Position numbers and translations under genes: made by a program. Of a stretch of DNA of 64,000 nucleotides, positions 1-14,100 are shown in pieces; within the stretch, counting starts at the first letter, position 1; each line of letters starts with the position of its first letter. Origin of the DNA: Antedon bifida (taxonomy: Eukaryota > Echinodermata > Crinoidea > Comatulida > Antedonidae); assembly GCA_963402885.1 (NCBI GenBank), contig OY727099.1, positions 15,519,001 to 15,583,000 on the forward strand, in the 5' to 3' direction. The notes beneath the pieces were generated by a model. The model ran no database searches and was not told the origin of the DNA. It saw nothing but the letters and a program-made list of their open reading frames with translations.

Positions 1-755
1 GTTGGAGGTGGGGAGGCGGAGTTCATTTTAGGGAGGTGCTTATTTGAGGGATATGTTTAATTTTTTAGTTTTAATAATATGGTAACATTTATAATCAAAT
101 GACATCCTCTAATAGATATGAAAATGGGTAAAAAAGAATAACAAATGCTTGATAAATTGTAGATAACAGTGTGATGAATTCTACTACAAAAAGTATAATT
201 GTGTTTTTATAAATATAATACAATATTGTGTGTATAATTGTGGATTGGCGTTTATTAGATAGTTGGGGGGGGGGGGGGGGGTGGGCGTTATTATTAAGTG
301 ATGTTTTATTGGGGAGGCGTTTATTCAAATAAATACTATCCTAATAATTAACACATTATTTAATTTATACATCTTTTGAAACTAACTTCCGTGACAGAGT
401 GGGCCGTTTCGGCCCAAGAAAGAAGACGTTTTAGACGGCTTGCAACATGAGCAGACATCCCGGTCCTAACGGGACACAGATAGCCTACAGTTATTCCTAA
501 AACTCGGCTATCGTGATTTCACTCGATGTTAAACAAAATGTCTTATTATCAGATCTTCCTATGTCATTTTATAATTACTATTCCCCACAATATATTCCGA
601 TGCTTTATGGCATATATTTAATTTGATCTTTATTAATTTGCAGTATAATTTTTATTTTTTAACTACTGTACCTTCACACGACGCGCGGTCCGTTCCAAAA
701 ATAAACAAAAAACTAAAATGGCTATAATGGCCAACTTAGTTGAAACCAGGTTGTT
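1..755 (+). repeat. Left arm of a long inverted repeat
   Basis: This stretch matches the reverse complement of 9865-10553 almost end to end, with small indels: for example GGGGAGGCGGAGTTCATTTT near position 11 against the complement of AAATGAACTCCGCCTCCCC near 10515. The homology begins at or just before the window start and fades near 755. It contains a run of 17 G at 265-281. No coding potential seen. Either terminal arms of one large element or two opposed copies of a repeat family. Confidence 0.85.
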
Positions 756-2044
756 GTAAGGTGAACTCATCGTGAACCCGGAAATTACTTCGACCCGCGT
801 ACAATTGAAATTGAGTTGAAAATCTACCGATGAAATCAGACATTTTGTTATAAACACTAAAAACCTAAGATAGAAATATGGAACAATATCGTAATAGTGA
901 AAACTAATGTTATCAAATTTACATTTCACGGTACATCTGAGATAGATCATGTAGGTATCCAAGGCAGAGATTTGTACTTAAGTTTTTCCATTGTGCTCGC
1001 CTATGTCAGAATTAACCATAATTTATATATAGATATGGTTCTATAGAATATAAACATTTACACACTTTTCTTAGTTTCTAAATAAAAAAGAAAAATTCAA
1101 AATTTAAAAGAAAATGTATTATCATTGTATTGTTATATCGTATTGAGAAATACAAATTTCAGTAAATCTTGAGAAAAGCAAATTGTTAGGATAAAATGAT
1201 AGTTATTTGATGAGATCATAATAATCACGCCCCCCTCCTTATATCCTGCATAAGAATATATAGTGGTATAAACAGTGGTACATACATATTATTAGGATAT
1301 ATGGGGGTGATATCAGTTCTAATACGAATGCTGAGATAGCTAAACTATTGCTGTCTTTGAAGTATCTACAAGTCTGTTTGACTGTTTTGAGCAAGTAAAG
1401 CTTTGGGCTCAGCTATATATTGTAATTCTTGGATTGCTGTATTTTGATTGTGTGTTACCACGACTATCCGTATAATCATTTAATTGATTTTGTTATCTTT
1501 TACTTTTCTGTTTGCAAAATAATAGGTTAGATTATATAAGCTATATAACTTATCCTTTGTTTTTCCTATCTTCTGTTTGTGCCTTGCATGTAACAAAATG
1601 TTTGTTTATTGTCCCAATCCACTCAACAAACAATAAGTATACTGTACTGCTTGTACCTAAATGTAATTAGTATTAAAATCTTTACATTTAACATAAATTT
1701 AAAGTAAGGGTCTTGTTGGATTAGAAAATGTCTTCTAATAAAAAAAAAGCAGTGTCCGAGATGGAAAGAGATGTATATAACTCTCCAATAATCACGTCTA
1801 TGTAAAGTAAAGTATACCCGCACAATATTTGCAGGAAGTAGCCTAAAGTGAAATATAATTCGATCACTCCATATCAATCGATATTGTCGGTTTCGCACTA
1901 TCATGATACAGTATGTCTTCTATTGTTATAGACTAGAGTCTTCTATTGGTCGGTATTATTGATGACGTTGTGAAGCAATCTCTCACCCTTTCATTGATGT
2001 TGCCATTAACAAATCCATAACAGACCAATTCAGACCGGCAGATT
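756..2044. other. 5' flank / presumed 5' UTR, no gene seen
   Basis: AT-rich sequence between the left inverted-repeat arm and the start codon. Short minus-strand open frames (663-962, 1623-1904) have no recognisable domain and low-complexity composition. The transcription start must lie here or further upstream, but cannot be placed. Confidence 0.5.
1945..1968 (+). promoter_or_regulatory. Possible CCAAT-box and CRE-like half-site upstream of the start
   Basis: An inverted CCAAT core (ATTGG, 1945-1949) and TGACGT (1963-1968) lie about 80-100 bases before the ATG at 2045. Short motifs occur by chance often; no TATA box or initiator is clear. Only a weak hint of the promoter position. Confidence 0.2.
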
Positions 2045-2105
2045 ATGTTTCTCTCAAAGACGATATCTCTTTTGGTGGTTGTACTTTTTATTGACGAAAT
2101 TCGAG
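2045..2105 (+). CDS. Exon 1: start codon and signal peptide
   Basis: Encodes [20 protein letters not shown] plus the first base of the next codon (phase 1), then GTAAGC. A lysine is followed by a hydrophobic core of about ten residues ([10 protein letters not shown]), as in a secretory signal peptide; cleavage probably falls near the exon end. The base at -3 from the ATG is A, a favourable start context. It joins in frame to the kringle exon at 4593, which supports the start choice. Confidence 0.85.
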
Positions 2106-5100
2106 GTAAGCTTAAATAATCACTTTTGTTTATAAATAAAGATATAGACTAACACCATTTATAATTAATAATACATCCGTTAATTAAGAGAATATCATTC
2201 GCTATACAGTAGGTAATATCCGTCAACAAGTATAAATATAAAGTAAATGACTTTTTGTTTACTTTTTAGGCCTACCGTATTTAGATCAATATAATGTTAA
2301 CAGCTTCTCTAATACCTGTTGTATTTACAAATTTGAGTAGATAGAGGCATAGACAGTTTGACAAAGAACGAGGCAAGCGAGTAGCCTACTGGAGAAAATG
2401 TATGCGAGGAATTTCAAAAGGGCGAGGCATAATACTATCTACAGTGACAAAGTCTGTTGAGGCATCGCTTCAGCATGTCACAAAAGTGCCAAGGAAAAAT
2501 AAATAATGTGCTATTTTATAATTACAGTGTATGGTGTTTACATTTTTTTGTAATATTAATGTAATTCAATCATTCCAGGCTAGGAAATCTATCATTTTGA
2601 GTGAAACAAATTGCAAACAGAGATTTTTCTTTTTTAAATGGTCACATATGATGAGGAGATCAAAATTTGAGCATCACACTTAGCTTAAATATGCAAATTA
2701 GGTTGGAATTACAGGGTTACTATATCTCAAAAACTACTAGTCCGAGAGAGTTGATTTTTTCACTGATTTATTCAGAATGTATATATTTGCTCTAATGAAA
2801 CATTTTACGAAAAAATGACCGGAAGTGCAACATTTGACCCTCGACCCCGTTTCTCAATGTTTACATACCTAATGTGACTAAAATATCTGTAGAGACTTTG
2901 TTTGGCCTCCAAATGACCTAGCTATAGGTTCCTAATAGCCAGCATAGGACAACTTTGTAACTCCTAAAAGTATGCAAAATATCAGTACAATTTAAATAAA
3001 AATATGCAAATAAGGGGGTGAAATTACAGTCGTCCCATATCTCGAAAACCACTAATGCTAGAGAGTTGATTTTTTCACAGCCATATTCAGAATGTACATA
3101 CTTCTATTTGCTCTAATGAGACATTTTACACAAAAAATGACCGGAAGTATGACATCGACCCCATTTCTCAATATTGCATATTATTTTAATGAAATTAAAA
3201 TGCCTGTAGATACTTTGTTCTGCCATCAAATGGATCAGATACAAGTTTCTAATAGTCAATATAGGATTGTTCAGTAAATCTCAAAATCACACCTGTATCA
3301 CTCACTTCCAAAGTATGCAAATTATTAGTACAAGTTACATGAAATATGCAAATAAGGGGTGAAATTACATTTTTCCCAAATCTCGAAAAACATTATTGAT
3401 AGAGAGTTGATTTTACAGCCGTATTCAGAATGTACATATTTCTATTTGCTCTAATGGAAACATTTTACATAAAAATGATCGGAAGTATGACATTTGACCT
3501 CGACCCTATTTCTCAATATTACTTAAATGCATGTACATACTTTGTTTTGGCCTCAAATGACTTGAATACAGGTTTTATATGTATAATTCCAAAAGTCATG
3601 CATCTCGAAAGTATGCAGATTAGTAGTACAAGTTATATTAAATATGCAAATTACAGTGAATTGCCATATCTGAAAAAACGCTAATGACCGAGAGATATGG
3701 CAACTTTCACCTGTTGTACTCCTAATTTGCATACTTTCTAGGGAAGTGACAAAGGTGTGATTTTGAGAATTACTAAATAGTTCTATGCTACCTATAGAAA
3801 ACCTGTATCTGAGTCATTTGAGGCCAAAACAAAGTCTGTACAGAAATTTTAGTTGCATTATATGCAAATATTGAGAAATAGGGTCGAGGGTCAAATGTCA
3901 TATTTCCGATAATTTTTGCGTAAAATGTAGAGCGAATATAATTATGTACATTCTGAATAAGGCTTTCTAGCATTAATGGTTTTCGAGATATGGGAAGACG
4001 GTAATTTCACCCCCTTAGTTGCATATTTCATGTAATTTGTATACTTTCGAGGTGTGTGACAAAGATGTGATTTTGGGAATTACCAATTTAAGATTTAGAT
4101 TTTAGACTTATAATTTATTTTAAAACACAAAAATGAAATTAACTGTTTTCAAAGTAATTATTGAACATTAGAATAAACTAATATAGAAACAAAATGGCAG
4201 ATAGAAATTTAATTAACATGACACTGAAAAAGGGCGCGGTAAAGATTTTAGTAGGTAGGCCTAAATTGCCATGTGACCTGCAGTTTCCGGATCTACAAAA
4301 CCTAAATATTGTTCAAGTATTATATTTTAACTCGAAATAATTTGAACAAGAGTGGCATAACCAAACTACACTCGTCTATCAAACAAGTCAGCGTCCTGTT
4401 GGCGGCCCAATAAAAGGTAACCACTCAAGGTTAGAGCACGGAAAGAAGAGACAATGGGGGGAGTAAATATTGGGGCGAACGAGGCTATGTATTCCAACAT
4501 AAGAAAATACAGGGCAAATCAATGTCCAACCACCATTCGCCGATCGTTTATCCAGATTCTTAAATTAAACATGTTATTATAACTATTTACAGGTGAATGG
4601 GATTGTGTTGATACTGTTGCAAAGCGATACAGCGGAAACAACAATTCTGCTTGCACAAGATCATTAAACTGTTGGCCCTGCATTAACTGGGCTGAGTTAA
4701 ATGAAACACTATACCTTACGCATAATTTTACAGGTACGTTAATAATATCATACAGTTACAATCATGAATTGTTCTACCTAATTCTATTAGATGGATGTTT
4801 CTTCTTCTGACCTAAGCCTAATTAAGTTATAAATATGGGTATGGGGAGGTAAAATTGTTATTTTCACGATCTTTTTTTTCTATATTCTTCTTTCTTTCCA
4901 CGAATTTTGTTCGCAGCGTATCTCTAATTCTGGGAAACATAAGAATGTATAACTATGTCGTTTTTTATGAAAAGTTCAAAAATTCGTCAAAATTATGCAT
5001 TTTTTAAAACAGTCATAGTTTCTAAACTACATGGTGAAGTTTATTTTTATTACATATTCTGGAAGTAGATGAGTTGTAGATATCGGATCATACAATGATC

Positions 5101-8100
5101 AATATGGCTAACCGGACATTGTGACGTCATCGTATGGCCACTCGAATATAAAATATAGGATTTTTGTCTCTTTCGTCATAGCTCATCACATTTAATAGAG
5201 CGCATCTCCACTATTCAATTTCCACCATATTTTGATGCTGTCTAGGTCAATCTTTCGCATGATTTACCATTTTTAAAATTTTTCATGATCAAAAGCGTGA
5301 AACACTTGGGTCACTTTTTTCATCATTACAGTAAATTTCAATTATTATGTTATAGCTCCTCAGAATGAAAATTGATACTCATGATCAAAACATTTTCTGG
5401 AGCTGTTGAATTGTAGATACGAATTCATGTACAGAGTGTGCGCATTGGATGTTGTGACGTCATCATATGGCCAGTTGAATTATAAAAGTCGTATTTTCAT
5501 ATTTTGCGTCATAGTTCATGACATTTAAAAGAGCGCGCATCCATATTCTACGTATCTAAATTTCTTCAACATGTTAATATGTTGTTGCTCAGATAATTCT
5601 TTTCTAAAATGTACGCGTTTCATTTATGTTTCATTATGTTGATGTCATCATGTTAAAAATTGAAATAAAAGGCGAGTTCCGTTATTTCCACCTATTCTGC
5701 ACTGTATGTAGTATGGTAGTACAATAACATTTTATTTTCTTCAGGTCACAATGTCATAATCGTTTTTCTGTGTGCAATATTCTAACGTATGACGTGAACG
5801 TGACGTTTGCGCAGCGGGTAACCTAACTCGTCCATAGTGACGAGTTCAAATCTAGAATATTTGTTATTTGCTGGCAGCAGGCGATTATAGCATCAAAAAA
5901 TCCAAAATGACCTGTTTACTGTTTCGTTTTATGCATTTCTAAAACTTTCTAAAACGTAGAATTATTGTGGTATTGTAGTTTGATTATAAATTCCCCAGAT
6001 TCTTCATTGAAAAAAATGATATTAATAGGTTCATTCTATAACTGTTATTAAGGGTCCTTTTTTGAACTGATATTAAGCTGTCTTCTATTAAAGGAGTCCT
6101 CAAAAATTGATATAAGATATCCTCTTGCGAAATAAGGTGTTTCAGATGTATAGAGTAGTGAGTAATGAGTTGGATAGAGATACTCTTCAGCATAATGTAG
6201 ATATTTTATATCAGTGGTCACTGGATTGGCAGTTACCCTTTAATTTGTCTAAATGTAAAATAATTCATTTTGGTCGAGGGAATAATATGTTTAAATATTA
6301 TATAGGAGGAAGTTTGTCTCGAGTTGAAATTGCAGAGGTTAATGTAGAATCGGACCTTGGTATTTTGTTTGATCGGAAGCTAGATTTCTCAGCTCATTTT
6401 GTTAAAGTTGCGAGAGCAGCTAATAGAAGATTGAGTCTGATCAAAAGATCATTTAAATATCTTGATAGCGCGGGATAGTTTACTGTCTAGGCCTATGATT
6501 TGAACGGTTATGGAATATTGTATGGTAGTTGTGTTTGGAACCCTAGATATAGAGGCATTCCACAGTATTTGGTCCGTGAGTTGAATAATTTCATTTACGG
6601 ATTTTTAGGTAACTCTTGGCCATTTCTCAAAGTAGACATTTATTAAATAACATTTTTATTATTTTTCTGATATTTATTTTTTAAAGTTATTTAATATTAA
6701 ATATGAAAAAACCATATTTGACGTTACGGACGGGACATTTTTAATCCAATTTATTTCATAAACTATGCATCTTATTACTGTTTTATCAACAGATATATAG
6801 TTACGTTATGTCTCAATAATACATAATCAAGTTTTTAATTAAAATTTTGTTGTTTATTAATTTCATATGCATTTCAAATTCATAAATGTCGCGTCCGCGT
6901 CCGTTTTAGGTGTTTTTTACATTTATTTGTAATGATGCAAAAATCTTGATATTTTATTTTCTCCTCCTGAGGACTATATATCATTATATTATGAACACAT
7001 TTTTTGAAAATTTTACATAATCAAGTATTTAATTAAAATGTTTTTGTTTATTAATTTCATATGCATTTCAAATTCATAAATGTCGCGTCCGCGCCCGTTT
7101 TAGGTGTTTTTTACATTTATTTGTAATGATGCAAAAATCTTGATATTTTATTTTCTCCTCCTGAGGACTATATATCATTATTTTATGAACACATTTTTTG
7201 AAAATTTTATATTTTTATGAAAATATCATATTTCACAAATATATTGTTACGGACGGGACATTTTTGATACGGACGGGACGTATCATTTAAATCCTAATTA
7301 TTTCACAAACCATGAATCTTTTAAACATATAGTTACTCTATGTCCCTATTGTACATAGTCAAGCATTTTATAACACATATTTTGTTTATTAAATTTTATA
7401 TATACATTTCAAAATTCATAATTGTCCCATCCGCGACATTTTAATAGTAGTTTTATGGTGTTTTTTACATTTCAGTTAAAGTATTGATACCACAATTTAA
7501 TACTGTATTTTGTTTTCTCCTTTTAAAAACTATATGCAATAAATTATTAAACAAATATTTTTAAACTTTTGGTGAAAATATCATATTTCAAAAATATATT
7601 GAGTAACGGGACATACATTTTTGTTAAGGACGGGACATATCATTTAAATTATTTTCATTTCATAAAACCATGCAATTGTTCATAATAAAGTATTTTATTA
7701 AAATTGTTTATTAATATCATACTTCCATTTCAAAATTCAAAATTGTTACTTCTGAGACATTTCATTTAGGGTTTTTTCCTCACTTGTGTTTATTGAAATA
7801 ATGGCTCCAAAATTGTTATAGTAGAGGCTATATATGGTTTGACCTTGAAAAAATTCTAATAAAAGGTCTTTTAGTATTTTTTTGTAGCTTTAGGTGTGAA
7901 TAATTACCCACAAATGTTTACTCTTTCTAATATACATTACCACTTCTATGTAGTACTTTCATTCCTACAAAAGTTTACTTGGATTGGATAGACAAACTAT
8001 ATGGGGACAAAATGTTAGGCGTGTAACGTTTTATCATATTGATCAATAAACTGGAAATTAGCAGACTCAGGTGGTCCAACGTTGTCAATCCCGAATACGA

Positions 8101-11100
8101 TGATGCAATGTAAATTGTAGGTACAGTATCCTTCATGTAAAGTGATGTAAGTATTACAAAGTAAAATTAAAATGCATTTACACTTTTTGATTACAAATTA
8201 GGAAATCCAGAGTAAACAAATCATGATAGGCGCCAAAATGTAGATGTAATTAGAATAGAATAATGAATGAATACTATGTTCAAACTTCGGGTATAACAGA
8301 ATTGTGTAGGGTTAGAGTATGCCTAGAATAAAAACGAATAATTCGCATTCCCAATATTAAAATAGCCGATGTACGATTTTGTAAAGAAAACGAATACTGT
8401 AAACGTAGGGCCTACACTTTTTTAGACAGATATAACAATAGGCCTATAGTTCAAAAGCCTACATAAATAATCCTATAAATGTTTATTATTACAAATGGAA
8501 GTGAACTAAAGTTATCCATGGTTTTTCTTTTACTTGAAAATTGTGCCTAACCTATCGACTCACCTCTTCTAAACCGTCTCGGCCAAAGTCAAGTCGGCCC
8601 CACGTCAATTCGGCCCAAAGTCAACTCTCTCCCAAGTCAAGTCGGCCTCAAGTCAACTCGGTCTCACGTCATCTCGGCCTCAAGCCAACTCGGCCTCACG
8701 TCAACTCGGCCAAATACTAATCGGTCAACTTGGCCCCAGTGTAAAGTATGGAATGCAATAGTTAATAATGGCAGGATTAGTAAGGTTAGGTCTAGACATA
8801 GGCCTATGCCTAGACAAAATAAAACGGCAAATATAAATTTTGTAGGTATTTAAGTATATTTATTTTATATTAATATTATTAGTTGCTATGTTAGTCTCAG
8901 TATGTGTTTGTTAGTAGGCTAGCCTAGGCTTATTTTGATACAACAAGGATGTTCCCAGAATATTCTTAGATATACCTATATTAGATAGATATTATTAGAT
9001 TAAAGTAAACAATAATGTTTATAAAAAAACTTTAGCCGAGACGGTTTAGGGCCGCAATAATGCTGCCGTTTGCAATGTTTCTGCTTTTATAGTCATGAAT
9101 GGGCCTCTGGAAATTCCACATTTGATCCAGACGTGTTTTTAAAAATATTGAATAAGTCATATTTCAGTAAATATTTTGTTGAAGAACTTTTTATATAGCC
9201 CATGACTATCTCCGTTGCAAGATTGATGCTGACTGCAACATTCACACCGATTGGATGTTGTACCGCAGCGTGCATAGATTACGACTGCTGTACATCTCGA
9301 AGGTCCCGAGTAAATGTACCCTTCTCCCAACAGCAGACTAGGAACTTGTTGAATTTAGAGTGTACAGTTTGACCATCATGCTTCCAAATCTCAGAATAAA
9401 CATAACAGCATAAAACATTTTCTTGAAATGCATTATGAAGCTTCAGAGCATAGGAAAGATGAGTCTCTAACGTCTATTTAATTACAATTATAATCATCAT
9501 TTGTAATAGAGTATGAGATCAAACATGTTTCAGTGATAATACACAATAGCATATGTACTGATTTAGCTCTAATTGTCATATAATTTATTGTTTGTTGACC
9601 ATGTATCTATCGAATGCATAAAATGTCTAGGCCATATTTATTAGTAACAATTGGATAGTTTTATTGTACTCTGACAATGACTCTTATAATACATTTCTCT
9701 GTAATTTTGGTTAATGGGAATTATTATTGATTACATTTACAATAATAAGTGTATAGTTGTTGATTTCTGTTTCTTTTCTACGGCAAAATCGTCTTATTTA
9801 TATAAAGCAGAAATATGACGTTTGCATATTAGGGATATCGACGTGTTCTCCTATCATAATGGACACAGGTTTAAACTAAGTTGGCCGTTGGTGGCGATAG
9901 CCATTCTAGTTTTGTTTATTTTCGGACCGTCCGTGTGAAGGTGCAGTAGCAAAATAAAAATTATACTGCAAATTAAAAAAGATTAAATTAAATATACACC
10001 ATAAAGCATCCGAGTATATTGTGGGGAATAGTATATAAAATTACATAGGGAGAACAGATGATAAGACCTTTTGTTTGAAATCGAGTGAAACCCCGATAGC
10101 CGAGTTATTGAGTAAGCTGGCAGGAATAACTGTGGACCCTGAGATACTTCTGCCCATGTTGCAACGTCTTCCTTCTTTAATCTTAGGCCGAAACGGCAGA
10201 AGTTAGTTTCAAAAGATGTTCAAACTAAATAATGTATTCATTATACCAATTAGGATGGTATTTATTTGAATAAATGGCTAAAACCTTCCCAATAAAACAT
10301 CACTTAGAATAATAATTGCATTTTGTATTATATTTATAACACAATTATACTATTTGTGGTAGAATTCATCGGACTTTTATCTACAATTTACCAAGAATTT
10401 GTTATTCTTTTTTACCACTTTTCATATCTATTAGAGGATTTTATTTGATTATAAATGTTACCATATTATTAAAACTAAACAATTAAACGTATCCCTCGAA
10501 TAAGCACCTCCCTCAAATGAACTCCGCCTCCCCACCTCCGCCCTACAAGGGCCCTACCAAACAATAAACACTATACTTTAAAATGTTATTAATCATCTAA
10601 GACACTGTGAAACATGCAGAGTAGGTTTAGTTTTACACCGCATAACAAGGGCCCTACTAAACAATAAACACTATACTTTAAAATGTTATTAATCATCTAA
10701 GACACTGTGAAACAGAGTAGGTTTAGTTTTACACCGCTTAACAAGGGCCCTACTAAACAATAATCACTATTAGATAGACAGTCTCACATCTCTTCTTGTC
10801 GTATTTGTTCCAATCGCTGAGTAAAATACCTAGCTATGTACTACAAACCACAAACTCACATTTCTACAACTCCAGAAAATTAGAATGCCGATAAACAGAT
10901 TCCATACAGTTAGCTACCTGTTGTAACGAAATTACAGGTGTAGGCCAGACCGATGAGATCGTTAGCGTCGCGTTACATTAAGACGAATGAAAACAATAAC
11001 ACAAGAAAACCAGTCACTGTCTGACGTCATCTGCTATTACGACACATCTAAATTCTCTATGGACAGTACACACCTACAAAACGACCATTATCCCCCTTCT

Positions 11101-14100
11101 CGACCTCCAAAAACTGACGAACAAGCTATAATTCCACAGGTAGGGACACAAGTTGACTTAGCTCACAAGTCAATCGGTCGCAGCGTTTAGAAGACTTAGC
11201 AAAAATAAGATGTGGCTCAAGGAACGCCCATTTCTTCGCCCAAATCGCTTCAGACATAGCATGGGCTGACTAGCTAATAAAAATAAAGTCTATCTATATT
11301 ATTACCTCCGCCAAGGAGGTTATATTTTCACCCCTGTATGTTTGTGTGTGTGTGTGTGTGTGTGTCTGTCTGTCTGTGAACAGCCTGGAGGCCACAGTTT
11401 TTATCCGATTCTCACCAAATTTGGCCACAATGATCTATGCCCCAAAAGCTCGGACGAGTTCGAATTTAAGGGTCATAGGTCAAGGTCACAACTAACAAAA
11501 AACTATTTTACTGCCTAGAGACCACAGTTTTTATCCGATTCTCACCAAACTTAGCCACAATGATCAATGACTCATCATATAATTGTGGTTACATTTTGAA
11601 GGGTCAGGGTTAAAGATCAAGGTCCACAAAAAAAAAAAAAAAAACCTCAGCGGGACTTGAACTAGGGATCTCAACTGTGAGAGGCTGGATACATAACCAT
11701 TACACCAAACTCTCATCCACTACTTTGTAGTGTGCAGTTAGCCTATTTACATTTAGAACTAATAAAAAAATGTATAAAAAAAAAACATTTTCGGGGGGAA
11801 TTTTATGTAGGGGACTTTTACAGTAGGCGGAGGTTTGTACTCTCGGAGTACCCTCTAGTTATCTATATTATTGAACATAATTTTATTTTACTTATTTTAC
11901 TAATTTTTATTTACTACTGTAGCCTACATCACGCATAATATATGCATATTTATGAGTGAAGCATTTTAAGTACTGTACTGTAATTCGATAAAATGTCTCT
12001 TAACATATTTTTTTAGTGTTTTATAATTTTTTTAAAACAATATTTAGGTCATTTTTACAGAGCTCGTTCCATAGTGATATTGGGCGATAATTCGAGGCTA
12101 ATTGACGGTCCCCTTTTTTGTATATAGGCCCTAGGGATTACTTTTGCAATTTTTATCTGTTCCGGTATTCAATTCAATTCAATTTAATTAAAACTTTATT
12201 ATCCCCATGGGGAAACCCTGTTGGCCTTTTCAAAATACAGTATATACAAAAATAAAATGGATACAGTGCATAAAATATATAAATTACGATATAAAAGCCA
12301 TACAAAATATAAATATAAAATCCTAAAATGTCGATTAAAATACTACTAATAAATAAAACTGTCATTCATTATAAAATCGTATTGCGAATGAATTGCCATA
12401 TCTATTTGTTTTAATTTTTCTTTGAAGGAGTCTGTCACTACGTTGACTTTTGTTAAATTTATAGTGCAGAGGGTGAGCGTGGTCTTTCAAAATAATTTTC
12501 AATTTTTTAATTACTAATTCCTTATATAAAACTTCAGGTTGAATTTGTTCAGAGACTACTATTCTACTGCCTTGTTTAACTATTTTATTAAGTAAAAGTC
12601 TATCTTTAAAACGTGAATTACGATAATAACAAAACAATATATACAAAATCTAAGTACACTGTTTAAGATAGAAGTATAACAAAGTTGTAAAATCATGTAT
12701 TATGCCGGAATGAAGAGATAAGTTAAATATGTAAGTCAAGGGCTTTACAATAGCATCACCAACTGCCTTGACTAGATACCTTTGGTGAAATATCATTAAA
12801 ACCAGGTGTTTTGTTTGCATCAAGTGATTTATTCACTTTTAACACTTCCTCCTCATTTACATGGTAGAAAAACATAGTTACTTTGCCTGTTTAGCAAGTA
12901 TTTTGCCGTTGATGGCTAAATACTGTCTCGTACCTTGAGACCAACATTGATAAAATAATCGTTAATGTGGTTTGCAATAGGCTCACAACCCTCTATGATT
13001 TTGGCACCAGATGTAAAAGTGGATGGGACATTATTTTTTGCCTCCGCCTGAATTTACTATATCATTTATAATATTCCATGTTTTTTTATTTTCTTTAGTA
13101 TTGTTAAAAACATTTTCATAATATGATTTATTTGCATTTTGTGCGCATAAATGACTTATTAAGAGAGGTTGACTACAAATATCAACCTATTTCATTAAAA
13201 GTGGCCAAATGCCAAAAAATGGATTTTCTTCATACTTTGGTAATTAATCACACTTTAGGTAAAGTTAACAAAACTGAAATATTTTAGAAAAAATGTTAAT
13301 GGTAACAAGTGTGTTTACCATTTCGGCATGGGGATTTTGCCCTTATTTAGATATGGCACCTATGAAAAACGAAAAAGAATTTGTAAGAAAGAATTGATTT
13401 TGTGAAATCGTTTTGTACCAACAGGAATTTCAAACATGGGAATTTTTTTATGTTTTTCAAATTATTATCCCCATTATCGTGGGAAATCATGTACTTTATG
13501 TGTAGTGTTTTTAGATAAATGGTTGAAATTTGCATTTTCTCATGCTATTTGTAATATAGAAATAGGTGGTATAGCTTTTTTCAGTCCAAAATGTTTTTTG
13601 TTGTTGTTAGAACATACTAACAAATATAGGCTTATATAGATATTAGTATCTAAAATCTACCCTGGTTTGTTTATTAGTATTTCCTATATATTTTTCTTTT
13701 TCAATAAATTCAAAATGGCTGCCATTTGAAAACTTTGCCCCTTATTATCTCTTTAACCACTAAGTTTTTTTTATAAAGAATGTTTTAAACACATATAAGC
13801 AGTATCCTTAAAATTCAGAATAACTAATTTAATTTTGCCTTTGGAGTCTAGGTCAAAAGTCAATTTATTACACTATATACAATTATTTTATATCTTAAAC
13901 TTGAGTATTTTGAGTAAGAATGTATTAGGTACAAATATAAATGTGACCTTAAAGCTTTAAAATAACATTTAATCTGTGCTTTCTTCTGGAGACACAAGGT
14001 TAAAGGTCAAAGGCTTAAATGACCCCCACACTTTTTTTTATTATTGAATAAGCCATTTTAATGTCACGATAGTTATTCACTTTGACAAAAAAATTGATGG

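Larger units (their letters stand above)
11304..11859 (-). mobile_element. SINE-like retroposon with 13-base target duplication
   Basis: Starts ACCTCCGCCAAGGAGGTTAT and ends near GGCGGAGGTTTG...CTCTAG. It is flanked by identical TATCTATATTATT at 11291-11303 and 11860-11872, a 13-base duplication typical of retroposition. Inside are a (TG)n/(TCTG)n run, two related subunits (ACAGTTTTTATCCGATTCTC at about 11395 and 11524), a long A run at about 11628-11644, and a minus-strand tRNA-like module. Orientation is set by that module. Confidence 0.8.

Noticed and set aside
95-328. 77-codon minus frame with a proline run
   Set aside because: The proline run is the 17-G homopolymer read backwards, inside an inverted-repeat arm; no domain.
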